From the NCBI RefSeq assembly GCF_014647795.1, contig NZ_BMPW01000028.1, positions 41,511 through 105,510 of the forward strand: a stretch of 64,000 bases of DNA, given 5' to 3'. This document shows, in pieces, positions 26,715 through 35,567 of the stretch. The DNA comes from Actinoplanes campanulatus. GTDB lineage: Bacteria > Actinomycetota > Actinomycetes > Mycobacteriales > Micromonosporaceae. A program made the position numbers and the translations under genes. The notes beneath the pieces were generated by a model, which searched no databases, was not told where the DNA came from, and worked only from the letters and a program-made list of their open reading frames with translations. Position 1 is the first letter of the stretch; each line of letters begins with the position of its first letter.

Positions 26715-28097
26715 ATGCGTCGATCCGTGGTTCTCTCCGTGGCGGCTGTCGTGGCCGCCGCGTGCTCTGCCGTATATGTGGCCTCCACCGCCAGCGCCGC
26801 CGCCGCGTGCGCGCCCGCCTGGAGCGCCTCCGCCGTCTACGTCAAGGACAACGTCGCGTCCAAGGGCGGCAACAACTACACCGCCAAGTGGTGGACCCAG
26901 GGCGAGGATCCGGCCGTCAAGAGCGGCCAGTGGGACGTCTGGATCAACAACGGCGCCTGCGGCGGCGTCGTGAACCCGTCCCCGTCGCCGTCATCCGCCT
27001 CGCCGTCCCCGTCCCCGTCCACATCTCCGTCTCCTTCGACGTCCCCCAGCACCCCCATCCCGGTCGGCGGGCTGCCCAAACACGCCCTCATCGGCTACCT
27101 GCACGCCAGCTTCGCCAACGGGGCCGGCTACCTGCGGATGGCCGACGTGCCGGCCGAATGGGACATCATCAACCTGTCCTTCGGCGAGCCGACCAGCGCC
27201 ACCTCCGGCGACATCCGGTTCACCCTCTGCCCCGCCACCGAGTGCCCGGGCGTCGAGACCGAGGCCGAGTTCATCGCCGCGATCAAGGCGAAGCGGACGG
27301 CCGGCAAGAAGGTGCTGCTCTCCATCGGCGGCGCCAACGGCCAGGTCCAGCTCACCACCACGGCGGCCCGCGACAGGTTCGTCAGCTCGGTCAGCGCGAT
27401 CATCGACAAATACGGGCTGGACGGCGTCGACATCGACTTCGAGGGCCACTCGCTCTCGCTCAACACCGGCGACACCGACTTCAAGAACCCCACCACACCG
27501 GTCATCGTCAATCTGATCAGCGCGATCAAAACCCTCAAGACACGGTACGGAGCGGGCTTCGTCCTCACGATGGCGCCCGAGACGTTCTTCGTCCAGCTCG
27601 GCTACCAGTACTACGGCTCAGGACCGTGGGGCGGCCAGGACCCGCGGGCCGGCTCCTACCTGCCGGTCATCTACGCGCTCCGCAACGACCTCACGGTCCT
27701 GCACGTCCAGGACTACAACTCCGGCTCGATCATGGGCCTGGACAACCAGTACCACTCGATGGGCGGCGCCGACTTCCACATCGCCATGACCGACATGATG
27801 CTGGCCGGGTTCCCGGTGGCCGGCAACACCGCGAACATGTTCCCGGCGCTGCGCGAGGACCAGATCGCGTTCGGCGCGCCCAGCTCGGTCAGCGCCGGCA
27901 ACGGCTACGTCACGCCGGCCGGCGTCCAGCAGGCCGTCAACTGCCTGGTCAAGGGCGCCAACTGCGGTGGCTACACGCCGCGCAGCGGGCTCAACCCGAA
28001 CTTCCGCGGCCTGATGACCTGGTCGATCAACTGGGACCGGTTCTACAGCTGGGAGTTCAAGAACAGCCACGAGCCGTTCCTGAACGCCCTGGGCTGA
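26715..28097 (+). CDS. Secreted chitinase, GH18 with N-terminal CBM5/12-type module
   Basis: 460 residues from ATG 26715; an in-frame TTG lies six bases earlier, but there is no Shine-Dalgarno and the promoter suggests leaderless expression from the ATG. Residues 1-30 are a signal peptide. Residues 33-80 are a chitin-binding module (CAPAWSASAVYVKDNVASKG, then YTAKWWTQGEDP). A Ser/Pro linker (about 84-112) leads to GH18: KVLLSIGGANG, catalytic DGVDIDFEG with acid/base E243, and GLMTWSINWDR at the end. It resembles ChiD-like actinobacterial endochitinases. Confidence 0.95.
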   Translation: MRRSVVLSVAAVVAAACSAVYVASTASAAAACAPAWSASAVYVKDNVASKGGNNYTAKWWTQGEDPAVKSGQWDVWINNGACGGVVNPSPSPSSASPSPSPSTSPSPSTSPSTPIPVGGLPKHALIGYLHASFANGAGYLRMADVPAEWDIINLSFGEPTSATSGDIRFTLCPATECPGVETEAEFIAAIKAKRTAGKKVLLSIGGANGQVQLTTTAARDRFVSSVSAIIDKYGLDGVDIDFEGHSLSLNTGDTDFKNPTTPVIVNLISAIKTLKTRYGAGFVLTMAPETFFVQLGYQYYGSGPWGGQDPRAGSYLPVIYALRNDLTVLHVQDYNSGSIMGLDNQYHSMGGADFHIAMTDMMLAGFPVAGNTANMFPALREDQIAFGAPSSVSAGNGYVTPAGVQQAVNCLVKGANCGGYTPRSGLNPNFRGLMTWSINWDRFYSWEFKNSHEPFLNALG

Positions 28098-28101
28098 CGC
28101 C

Positions 28102-28515
28102 TCACCGGGGCTTGAGGGCGTACGCCTGGATGGCGGCGAAGGCGGCGACGACCGCTGCCTGCGCCGCCATCCACACCCGGCCCAGCGTGGTCGCCTCCAC
28201 CGCGCCGGCGCCGAGCACGACGACGCTGAGCAGCACCCAGGCGACGTTGACCGCGATCACCGTCCGGACGGCGGCGCGGCCGGCCACCGGGCGGGTCGCG
28301 ATCACCCCGACCGCAATGGCGAAGACCACCAGGAACGCGCCAACCGCGTGCTGCACGGAAACCCGATAGCCGAGAACGTCGGTCAGGACACCGGCCAAAG
28401 CCAGGTAGGCGATCCCGTTGGCACCGGTGACCAGGGCATCCGCTTTCAGCACCCACCGCAGCAGTGCCTCGCTGTTCGTTCTCGCCGGGGCCGGAATCTG
28501 GTCGGAGACCCGCAT
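28102..28515 (-). CDS. Small four-helix membrane protein, unknown function
   Basis: 137 residues from ATG 28515, with an excellent AGGGGAGGA site. Four hydrophobic helices: ANGIAYLALAGVLTDVLGY, HAVGAFLVVFAIAVGVIA, AVRTVIAVNVAWVLLSVVV and VWMAAQAAVVAAFAAIQAYA. This resembles small integral membrane proteins of actinobacteria without assigned role. Convergent with the chitinase gene and divergent from another small membrane protein across a palindrome. Confidence 0.82.
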   Translation of the reverse strand: MRVSDQIPAPARTNSEALLRWVLKADALVTGANGIAYLALAGVLTDVLGYRVSVQHAVGAFLVVFAIAVGVIATRPVAGRAAVRTVIAVNVAWVLLSVVVLGAGAVEATTLGRVWMAAQAAVVAAFAAIQAYALKPR

Positions 28516-28583
28516 CGGTCCTCCCCTTTCACCGTTCGGATTTCGATGAAAGGGACGTTAACGACGCCGTGCCGGACACACGA

Positions 28584-28598
28584 TTACCTCGGAGGTAA
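28584..28598. promoter_or_regulatory. 15-bp palindrome, candidate operator
   Basis: TTACCTC-G-GAGGTAA is a perfect 7-1-7 inverted repeat in the 114-base gap between two divergent membrane-protein genes, 31 bases before the GTG at 28630. No regulator gene is adjacent; the binding protein is unknown. Confidence 0.5.
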
Positions 28599-28629
28599 CG
28601 CTGTTGCGGCACACCTCTACCGTGGCCCG

Positions 28630-28968
28630 GTGATCAAACCGTCCCCGCTCAGCGGTTTCCGGGTGCTGATCGGCGGCGCCATCGGGTTCGTGGTTCTGCT
28701 GCTGGTCCTCGACCCGGTGACCCGGCAGGAGGACTGCCAGAACTACCACGCCGCCGGCAACGCCAGCGTCTTCGACGACGAGCGGTGGGACCTGTTCTTC
28801 CTGGCCGCGCCGTTGCTCTGGATTCTACTGATCATCGTGGAGCAGCTGCTGCCGTGGACCTGGCGGGGCCGCGGCGGATGGGTGGTCGCCGCCCGGGGGC
28901 TCGGCGCCGTCCTGATCGCGATGCTGCTCTCCTGCGCGGACCTGATGATGGTGTCGCTCTGCCACTGA
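28630..28968 (+). CDS. Small three-helix membrane protein, unknown function
   Basis: 112 residues from GTG 28630, chosen because the upstream in-frame ATGs would run through the palindrome; no Shine-Dalgarno, probably leaderless. Three helices: FRVLIGGAIGFVVLLLVL, FFLAAPLLWILLIIVEQLLP and GLGAVLIAMLLSCADLMMV. Loop residues include DPVTRQEDCQNYHAAG. No family recognised. Confidence 0.7.
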   Translation: MIKPSPLSGFRVLIGGAIGFVVLLLVLDPVTRQEDCQNYHAAGNASVFDDERWDLFFLAAPLLWILLIIVEQLLPWTWRGRGGWVVAARGLGAVLIAMLLSCADLMMVSLCH

Positions 28969-29336
28969 CGTCGCGCCGGTGACCGGCCGGGCCACCGAGG
29001 TCCCCGGCGGGCGCACACGTTCAGGCGGTCGAAGGCCTGGCGGCCGCACACGGAAGACATCGCGTGCGCGGCCACCACGGCCATATGCCGCGTGCGCGAC
29101 CACGACACCACCACCGTGCGCGCCCACCCACCCCACCAAACGGCCGTGAGCGGCGGCAGATGAGGAAGTGGCGGTCGCCCGGCCTGCCCCAGCACCGATC
29201 TACGCCCGGAGGGCGCGGCACAGGCCGGAGCGGGCAGCGACATCGCGCCGACCGGACGGGACGGCCCTGAAAAGGCGGGGACGAGGTCGCGCGTACCGGA
29301 AAAGTGCCGACGGCGAAACGACGACCTCGACCACCT
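28969..29336. other. 368-base stretch without a recognised gene
   Basis: Several frames are open here, as everywhere at this GC content, but none shows a family motif, ribosome-binding site or plausible amino-acid composition. I see no repeat, tRNA or hairpin of note. Confidence 0.6.
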
Positions 29337-30344
<1,008 letters not shown>

Positions 30345-31199
30345 TCAGCCGATCTCCTGGGCCGTGACGGCCCAGGAGGCGAGCAGGGCGAGCGCGTGAT
30401 CGGTCGATGACTGCGGCTCGGCAGTGTAGATCGTCAGCGTCAGGTCGGGTTCGGCCTGCAGGTCCATGGTCTCGTAGTTCAGGATCAGGTCCCCGACGAT
30501 GTGGTGCCGGAAGTGCTTGACCCCGGTGCCGTGGATCCGCACGTTGTGCGCCGCCCACCGGCGACGGAAGTCGTCGCTGCGGGTGGACAGCTCACCGACC
30601 AGGTCGTGCAGGCCCTTGTCGTGCGGGTCCTTGCCCGCCGCGGTCCGCAGGTTCGCCACCGTGATGTCGGCCGCACCGTCCCAGTCCGGGAAGAACCGGT
30701 GGGCCGCCGAGTCCAGGAAGGTGAACCTGGCGAAATTCGGGTGCCCGCCCGCGAACGCGTCGCTGTACATGGCGCGGCCCAGCAGGTTCGCGGCGAGCAG
30801 ATCACCCCGCATGTTGGACAGGATCGCCGGCGCGCTGATCGAGTCGAGCGACCATTGCAGACTGGGCCGGACCGTCCACTGCTTCGGCCGGCGCCGGGGT
30901 CGCAGCACCGCGCTGCTGCCGTCCGCCTCGTGGGCGAGCCGCAGCAGGTGGGCCCGCTCGGCCTCGTCCAGTTGCAGGGCCCGGGAGATCGCCTCCAGCA
31001 CCCCGGCGGACACCCCGGCCAGCGTGCCGCGTTCCAGCTTCGCGTAGTACTCGACACTCATCCCGGCCAGTGCGGCGACCTCGCTGCGGCGCAGCCCGGG
31101 AACCCGGCGCTGCCCGGCGGCGGGGAGCCCGGCCCGCTCCGGGGTGATCTTGGCGCGTCGGGAGGTGAGGAAGTCGCGTGCCTCGGCTCGGTTGTCCAC
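30345..31199 (-). CDS. XRE-family regulator with MmyB-like ligand domain
   Basis: 284 residues from GTG 31199, giving the usual start of this family (MDNRAEARDFLTSRRAKITP). Residues 35-70 are the HTH (VPGLRRSEVAALAGMSVEYY). From about 105 there is the MmyB-like PAS-type ligand domain (SAPAILSNMRGDLLAANLLG, HNVRIHGTGVKHFRHHIVGD, LTIYTAEPQSSTDHALALLA). Members commonly regulate the adjacent oxidoreductase; here an aldo/keto reductase follows. Confidence 0.92.
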   Translation of the reverse strand: MDNRAEARDFLTSRRAKITPERAGLPAAGQRRVPGLRRSEVAALAGMSVEYYAKLERGTLAGVSAGVLEAISRALQLDEAERAHLLRLAHEADGSSAVLRPRRRPKQWTVRPSLQWSLDSISAPAILSNMRGDLLAANLLGRAMYSDAFAGGHPNFARFTFLDSAAHRFFPDWDGAADITVANLRTAAGKDPHDKGLHDLVGELSTRSDDFRRRWAAHNVRIHGTGVKHFRHHIVGDLILNYETMDLQAEPDLTLTIYTAEPQSSTDHALALLASWAVTAQEIG

Positions 31200-31323
31200 G
31201 ACACGACCGTACGACGCGGTCCGCCCACCTGGGATGTACTGCCGATACACGCATCACCGGCACTCGCCGTGATCATCACATCGATCACGCGCTACGGCGG
31301 ACGCCGCGCTCGAGGAAGATCCG

Positions 31324-31712
31324 GGCCGGTCCCCACAGGGTCACCGGACCGGTCGACACGTCTCCCAGCCGGCGGCCGGCGCCCGCATCCAGCGTCTGGA
31401 GAAGGCCGGCGTGATCACCGGTTACCGTGCCGTCGTGGACCCGACGGCTCTGGGCCTGAACATCCACGCGGTCGTCCGGCTGCGCACCACCCACGCCCAG
31501 CTCGGCCGGGCGCTGGAGTGGCGTCCCGGACCCCGGAGATCGTCTCCACGCTCCGGGTGACCGGCGAGGACTGCCTGATCTTCGAGGTCCACTGCCCACG
31601 GTCCGGCCGCCTCGAACAGGTCGTCGACGCGCTGGCCCGTTTCGGCCCGGTCACGACGTCGCTGGTGCTGCGCGCCTATCCGCCCGAACCGCTGACCACC
31701 CCGGCCCCGTGA
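31324..31712 (+). pseudogene. AsnC/Lrp-family regulator remnant with frameshift
   Basis: In one frame from about 31354 the sequence reads HVSQPAAGARIQRLEKAGVI then TGYRAVVDPTALGLNIHAVV up to ALE (31518), the second half of an Lrp helix-turn-helix and the start of its RAM domain. The next frame continues RTPEIVSTLRVTGEDCLIFE and GRLEQVVDALARFGPVTTSL to a stop at 31712. Restoring one G at about 31518 would join the two frames. The N-terminal helices upstream are unrecognisable, so the gene is degenerate beyond the single-base loss. Confidence 0.75.
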
Positions 31713-31807
31713 CCACCGCGCCGCGACATCCCGCCGCCGGCCCATCCGCAACCGGATCGCCCGCTGTTTCCCGGAGCCTCCGCCCGTTCTGGCCACCCAC
31801 CTCCTGC

Positions 31808-31917
31808 ATCGGGCGGTCGGGCCGGCCGAAGACCATCGACCGGATCTACGACTCCAGCGCCGCCACCGCCGCCTTCGGCTACCGCCCCCGCTACGGCATC
31901 CAGCAGTTCACCGGGCT
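31808..31917 (+). pseudogene. C-terminal fragment of an NAD-dependent epimerase-like gene
   Basis: GRPKTIDRIYDSSAATAAFG then YRPRYGIQQF matches the C-terminal end of SDR-type NAD-dependent epimerases (typically RVYDSSAAxxxFGYxPRYG). No Rossmann-fold part precedes it, and it runs into the convergent GlxA-type gene. It is a truncated relic. Confidence 0.5.
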
Positions 31918-32861
31918 TCCGAGGTCTGAAACGCCGCACGATACGCGTGCGGGCTGGTGCCGACGATCTTCTTGAACCGATCGCGGAAAGCCGTCGACGA
32001 CCCGAATCCGGCCTGACCGGCGATCCGCTCGACGGAGTGGTCGGTGGCCTCCAGCAGGTACTGCGCCTGACGGATCCGGGCACGCAGCAGCCATTGCAGC
32101 GGCGTGGTCCCGGTCTGTTCCCGGAACCGGCGGTTCAGGGTGCGGCAACTCATCCCCGCCTGCTCGGCGATGTCGTAGAGCGTCAGGGCCCGGTCCGCGT
32201 TGTCCTGCATCCATTTCAGCACCGGCTCCAGCTCGGACCCGCGGGGAGTCGGTGGCTGATCATGAACGATGAACTGCGCCTGGCCACCCTCGCGCTCCAA
32301 CGGCATGACCGAGAGCCGGGCGGCGTCGGCCGCGACCGCCGACCCGTGATCGCGCCGGATCAGATGCAGGCACAGATCGAGCCCGGCCGCCGCTCCGGCC
32401 GAGGTGAGGAACTGCCCGTTGTCGACATAGAGAACATCGGGATCGACTTCCACTTCCGGGTACGCCTCCGCGAGCCGCTTCGTGGCCAGCCAGTGTGTGG
32501 TCGCACGCTGCCCGTCGAGCAGCCCGGTGGCGGCGAGGACGAACGCGCCCGCGCAGATCGACGCGATCCTGGTGCCGTCGGCCGCGGCCGAACGCAGGGC
32601 GTCGAGCACCCGCGGTGGGACCGGGGCGGCCGGATCGGCACAGCCCGGAATGATGATCGTGTCCGCGTCGGCCAGGGCGTCCAGCCCCCATGGTGGCGTC
32701 AGATGGAAGGCGCCGGAGTCGACGGGTCCGCCGAGCCCGCAGACGCGGACCCGGTAGGCGGGCCGGCCGTCCGGCAGGCGGGTCCGGTTGAACACCTCGA
32801 TCGGGGTGGACAGGTCGAAGGGGATGACGCCGTCCAGGGCGAGCACGGCCACGGTGAGCAT
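31908..32861 (-). CDS. GlxA-type transcriptional regulator (DJ-1/PfpI domain plus AraC HTH)
   Basis: 317 residues from ATG 32861. Residues 1-170 are a DJ-1/PfpI-like amidotransferase fold (VAVLALDGVIPFDLSTPIEV, nucleophile-elbow Cys in ASICAGAFVLAATGLLDG). Residues 215-317 are an AraC-type double HTH (LTLYDIAEQAGMSCRTLNRR, then STAFRDRFKKIVGTSPHAYR). Such proteins activate catabolic operons in response to small ligands. It is divergent from a stand-alone DJ-1 gene across 169 bases, suggesting joint regulation. Confidence 0.93.
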   Translation of the reverse strand: MLTVAVLALDGVIPFDLSTPIEVFNRTRLPDGRPAYRVRVCGLGGPVDSGAFHLTPPWGLDALADADTIIIPGCADPAAPVPPRVLDALRSAAADGTRIASICAGAFVLAATGLLDGQRATTHWLATKRLAEAYPEVEVDPDVLYVDNGQFLTSAGAAAGLDLCLHLIRRDHGSAVAADAARLSVMPLEREGGQAQFIVHDQPPTPRGSELEPVLKWMQDNADRALTLYDIAEQAGMSCRTLNRRFREQTGTTPLQWLLRARIRQAQYLLEATDHSVERIAGQAGFGSSTAFRDRFKKIVGTSPHAYRAAFQTSEAR

Positions 32862-33030
32862 GGCGCGAAGGTACTGCCCGGGCGGGCCCCCACCAAGCCG
32901 CGGACCAGCGCGCCTGTGGATAACTCGTCACTGGCGAGAACCCGTTGATACTCGGCAATCTAGCCACTTCTCGCGGGGACGACCGCTTCCTAGGGTCATC
33001 TCGTTCCCCGACGAGAAGGACTGATTCGCG

Positions 33031-33657
33031 TTGCTTGCACAGATCGTGTTGTTCGACGGTTTCGACCCGCTGGACGCCATCGCGCCGTACGAGGCTCTGA
33101 TGGCCGGCGGGATCCCGCGGGTCGAGCTGGTCTCCGCCGAGGGGCCGCGTGCCGTCCCCAGCGGGATCGGCCCCCTGGCTCTGAACGCGACCGCCCGCCT
33201 GGACCCCGGGCAGGCGGACCTGGTCGTCGTCCCCGGCGCGGCCGCCGCGGCTCTGGACGAGATCCCGGCGGTGCTGGCCCGCGCGCTGGAGACCCCGCTG
33301 CCCGGGATGCTCGCCGTCGTCCTGAACCGGCCGGGCGCGATCACGGCCACGGTCTGCGGCGGCTCGCTGTTGCTGGCCATGGCCGGGCTGATCACCGGCC
33401 GTCCCGCCACCACCCACCAGCTCGGCCTGGACGCCCTCACCGCGGCCGGCGTCGTGGCGATCGACGCCCGCATCGTCGAGGACGGTGACCTGATCACCGC
33501 CTCGAGCGTCACCTCCGGCCTGGACCTGGGTCTCTACCTGCTCGAACGAACCCTGGGCGCCCCGTCCGCCCACGCCGTCGAACGCCTCTTCCACCACGAA
33601 CGCCGAGGCACCGTCTGGCGCCCCGCCCCCACCGCTTCCCAGCCGGTCACCCGATGA
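33031..33657 (+). CDS. DJ-1/PfpI-family protein
   Basis: 208 residues from TTG 33031 with GAGAAGGA upstream. DJ-1/PfpI fold: AQIVLFDGFDPLDAIAPYEA, DLVVVPGA, and the nucleophile elbow in TVCGGSLLLAMAGLITGRPA; ERLFHHERRGTVW closes the domain. These proteins include isonitrile hydratase-like and glyoxalase-III-like enzymes; the substrate is not predictable. First gene of a three-gene run (33031-34360) with four-base overlaps. Confidence 0.88.
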   Translation: MLAQIVLFDGFDPLDAIAPYEALMAGGIPRVELVSAEGPRAVPSGIGPLALNATARLDPGQADLVVVPGAAAAALDEIPAVLARALETPLPGMLAVVLNRPGAITATVCGGSLLLAMAGLITGRPATTHQLGLDALTAAGVVAIDARIVEDGDLITASSVTSGLDLGLYLLERTLGAPSAHAVERLFHHERRGTVWRPAPTASQPVTR

Positions 33658-34097
33658 CGAAGTTCCTGTTGTCCGTGCACGTTCTCGCCGCGATCATCGC
33701 GATCGGGCCGGTCACCGTCGCCGCCAGCATGTTCCCGGCCGCGATCCGGCACGCCGGAACCGGCGCCGGCCGGGATCTCGCCGTGCCTCGCTCGCTGCAC
33801 CGGATCTGCCGGGTCTACGCCGCGCTCGGCATCGTGGTCCCGGTGTTCGGCCTCGCCACCGCGAACAGTCTCGGCGTCCTCGGCGACCCGTGGCTGCTCA
33901 CGTCGATCGCGCTGACCGCGGCCGCGGCGGCCGTGCTGGTGCTGGCGGTCCTTCCCCGTCAGAGGCTGCTGCTGGCCACCGCGGACGACACGAGGGCACC
34001 GGCCCGGCTGGCCATGTTCACGGGGCTCTTCAACATCCTGTGGGCGGTGGTCACCGTGCTGATGATCGTGCGGCCCGGCTCGACCACCGGAGCGTGA
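33654..34097 (+). CDS. DUF2269-like integral membrane protein
   Basis: 147 residues; the ATG overlaps the preceding stop (ATGA). Four helices beginning LLSVHVLAAIIAIGPVTVAA, with the HVxxxxxxxGP start typical of DUF2269-like proteins, then AALGIVVPVFGLATANSLG, LLTSIALTAAAAAVLVLAV and FTGLFNILWAVVTVLMIV. Function unknown; translation is coupled to the DJ-1 protein. Confidence 0.75.
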   Translation: MTKFLLSVHVLAAIIAIGPVTVAASMFPAAIRHAGTGAGRDLAVPRSLHRICRVYAALGIVVPVFGLATANSLGVLGDPWLLTSIALTAAAAAVLVLAVLPRQRLLLATADDTRAPARLAMFTGLFNILWAVVTVLMIVRPGSTTGA

Positions 34098-34360
34098 CAC
34101 CGATGCTCCTCCGTATCGCGGCCACGGCCGAGCTGGGGACTCTACTGGTCCTGTTCTCGAATCTGGCCACCGTCCACTCGCCGGTGGTGTCCTCGGCGAT
34201 CGGCCCCGTGCACGGCTGCTCGTACCTGTTCGTGATCGTCCTCGCCATCCGGGAGGCCAGATCCGCCGGCACCCGCCTGGCAGCCCTGGTCCCGGGCATC
34301 GGCGGCCTTCTGGTCCTGCGCCGCCTGGCCACCGAACGGCAGCACGGCCGGGCGTCCTGA
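34094..34360 (+). CDS. Small membrane protein, DUF3817-like
   Basis: 88 residues from GTG 34094, overlapping the preceding stop as GTGA. RIAATAELGTLLVLFSNLAT, then GPVHGCSYLFVIVLAIREAR with the HG motif seen in DUF3817 proteins, then AALVPGIGGLLVLRRL. Third gene of the coupled run. Family assignment is tentative. Confidence 0.7.
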   Translation: MTPMLLRIAATAELGTLLVLFSNLATVHSPVVSSAIGPVHGCSYLFVIVLAIREARSAGTRLAALVPGIGGLLVLRRLATERQHGRAS

Positions 34361-34390
34361 TCCTGGGTGGGGCGGGCATAATCGCCAGCC

Positions 34391-35542
34391 GTGAGTGGAG
34401 TGGCGTCGTATCAGCGGGCGAGCGCCCTGCTCGACGTCGGCCGCGACGCCCAGGCCGTCGAGACGCTGCGGGCGGCGCTGGCCGAAACCCCGGACGACGC
34501 CGCCCTTCTCACCCTGCTCTCCTTCGCGCTGCGCCGCCGGCGTGACCTGCCGGGAGCACTGGCGGCCGCCGAGGCCGCACTCGCTGCCGAGCCCGGCCGC
34601 CCGGAAGCACACGTCGAACGCGCCGAAACCCTTCTCGCCCTGCTACGCGACGGCGACGCACGTGCCGCCGCGGAGCAGGCCGTCCGCCTGGCCCCGGACC
34701 GGCCGTCCGGGCATCTGGTCCTGGCCCGCGCCCTGGCCGCCGACCGCCACTTCGCCGAGGCCCGGGCCGCCGCCGCACGCGGGCTGGCCCTGGCGCCCCG
34801 CTCGGTCGAGGCCCTGCTCACGGTGGCCGACGTGGCCCGCGACGCCGGCCGCCGTGACGAGGCCGAGGAGGCGGCCCGCACCGCTCTGCGTATCGATCCG
34901 GACAGCGAGTACGGCCGCTGGGTGCTGGCGATGCTCGACGCCGAGCGCCTCCGCGTCCGCCGCTCTCTACGCACTCTGCGTGATGTCGCGCGGGACAACC
35001 CCGGCCGCCCGAACGTGCTGTCGATGACGTGGCCGATCCGCCGGCTGGTGTCCGGTCTGCGCCGCTGGCTCACCGTGGCCGTCGTGCTGACATGCGCGGC
35101 CGCCCTGATCGCCGTCCGGTTCCCGCCGATGCTGCTGCCCAGCCGCGCGATGGCAGCCACGTTCGTGCTGTTCGCGGCCGGTTTCAGCGTTCGTCTGCTG
35201 CTGCCGGCCGGTGCTCTTCCCTGGCGCAGCCTCCGGCTGACGCCGCCGCTGCTGCGCCGGTCGCTCTACGCCCGCATGGTCACGGCGGTCGTTCAGACAG
35301 GGCTCCTCATCGGGTACGCCGTAAACTCGACGACCCTACTGACAGTGATCGCGGTCGTCCTCGTACCCGTGCAATTGCTCTTGGGTCTGACCGCTGCCAT
35401 CGGCGCCCATCTCGACGATCCGGGCCACCTGCACGCGCTTCGCGACATCGCCCGCCAGCTCCGCGAGTTGCGTGCCGAGCTGCGCCGATGGTGGGCCGAC
35501 ACCCGCCGCGACCTGCGCGACGCCTGGCGCGACGAGCCGTGA
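34391..35542 (+). CDS. TPR protein with C-terminal membrane domain
   Basis: 383 residues from GTG 34391; a CATAAT box at 34377-34382 places the transcript start on the start codon (leaderless). Residues 5-185 are about five tetratricopeptide repeats (DAQAVETLRAALAETPDDAA, PGALAAAEAALAAEPGRPEA, DEAEEAARTALRIDPDSEYG). From about 220 there are four hydrophobic helices, then a charged C-terminal helix (RQLRELRAELRRWWADTRRD). A scaffold role in a membrane complex is possible; no partner is apparent. Confidence 0.83.
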   Translation: MSGVASYQRASALLDVGRDAQAVETLRAALAETPDDAALLTLLSFALRRRRDLPGALAAAEAALAAEPGRPEAHVERAETLLALLRDGDARAAAEQAVRLAPDRPSGHLVLARALAADRHFAEARAAAARGLALAPRSVEALLTVADVARDAGRRDEAEEAARTALRIDPDSEYGRWVLAMLDAERLRVRRSLRTLRDVARDNPGRPNVLSMTWPIRRLVSGLRRWLTVAVVLTCAAALIAVRFPPMLLPSRAMAATFVLFAAGFSVRLLLPAGALPWRSLRLTPPLLRRSLYARMVTAVVQTGLLIGYAVNSTTLLTVIAVVLVPVQLLLGLTAAIGAHLDDPGHLHALRDIARQLRELRAELRRWWADTRRDLRDAWRDEP

Positions 35543-35567
35543 CCACCACACCGGGCTGACGATCGGC

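Noticed and set aside
28743-29243. Minus-strand frame with a GTG after a TAGATC box
   Set aside because: It runs antisense through a membrane-protein gene and has no recognisable domain; its promoter-like box alone is not enough.
30501-31712. A single 403-codon gene
   Set aside because: The first two thirds are antisense to the XRE regulator; only the last 60 codons have real similarity, as part of the AsnC relic.
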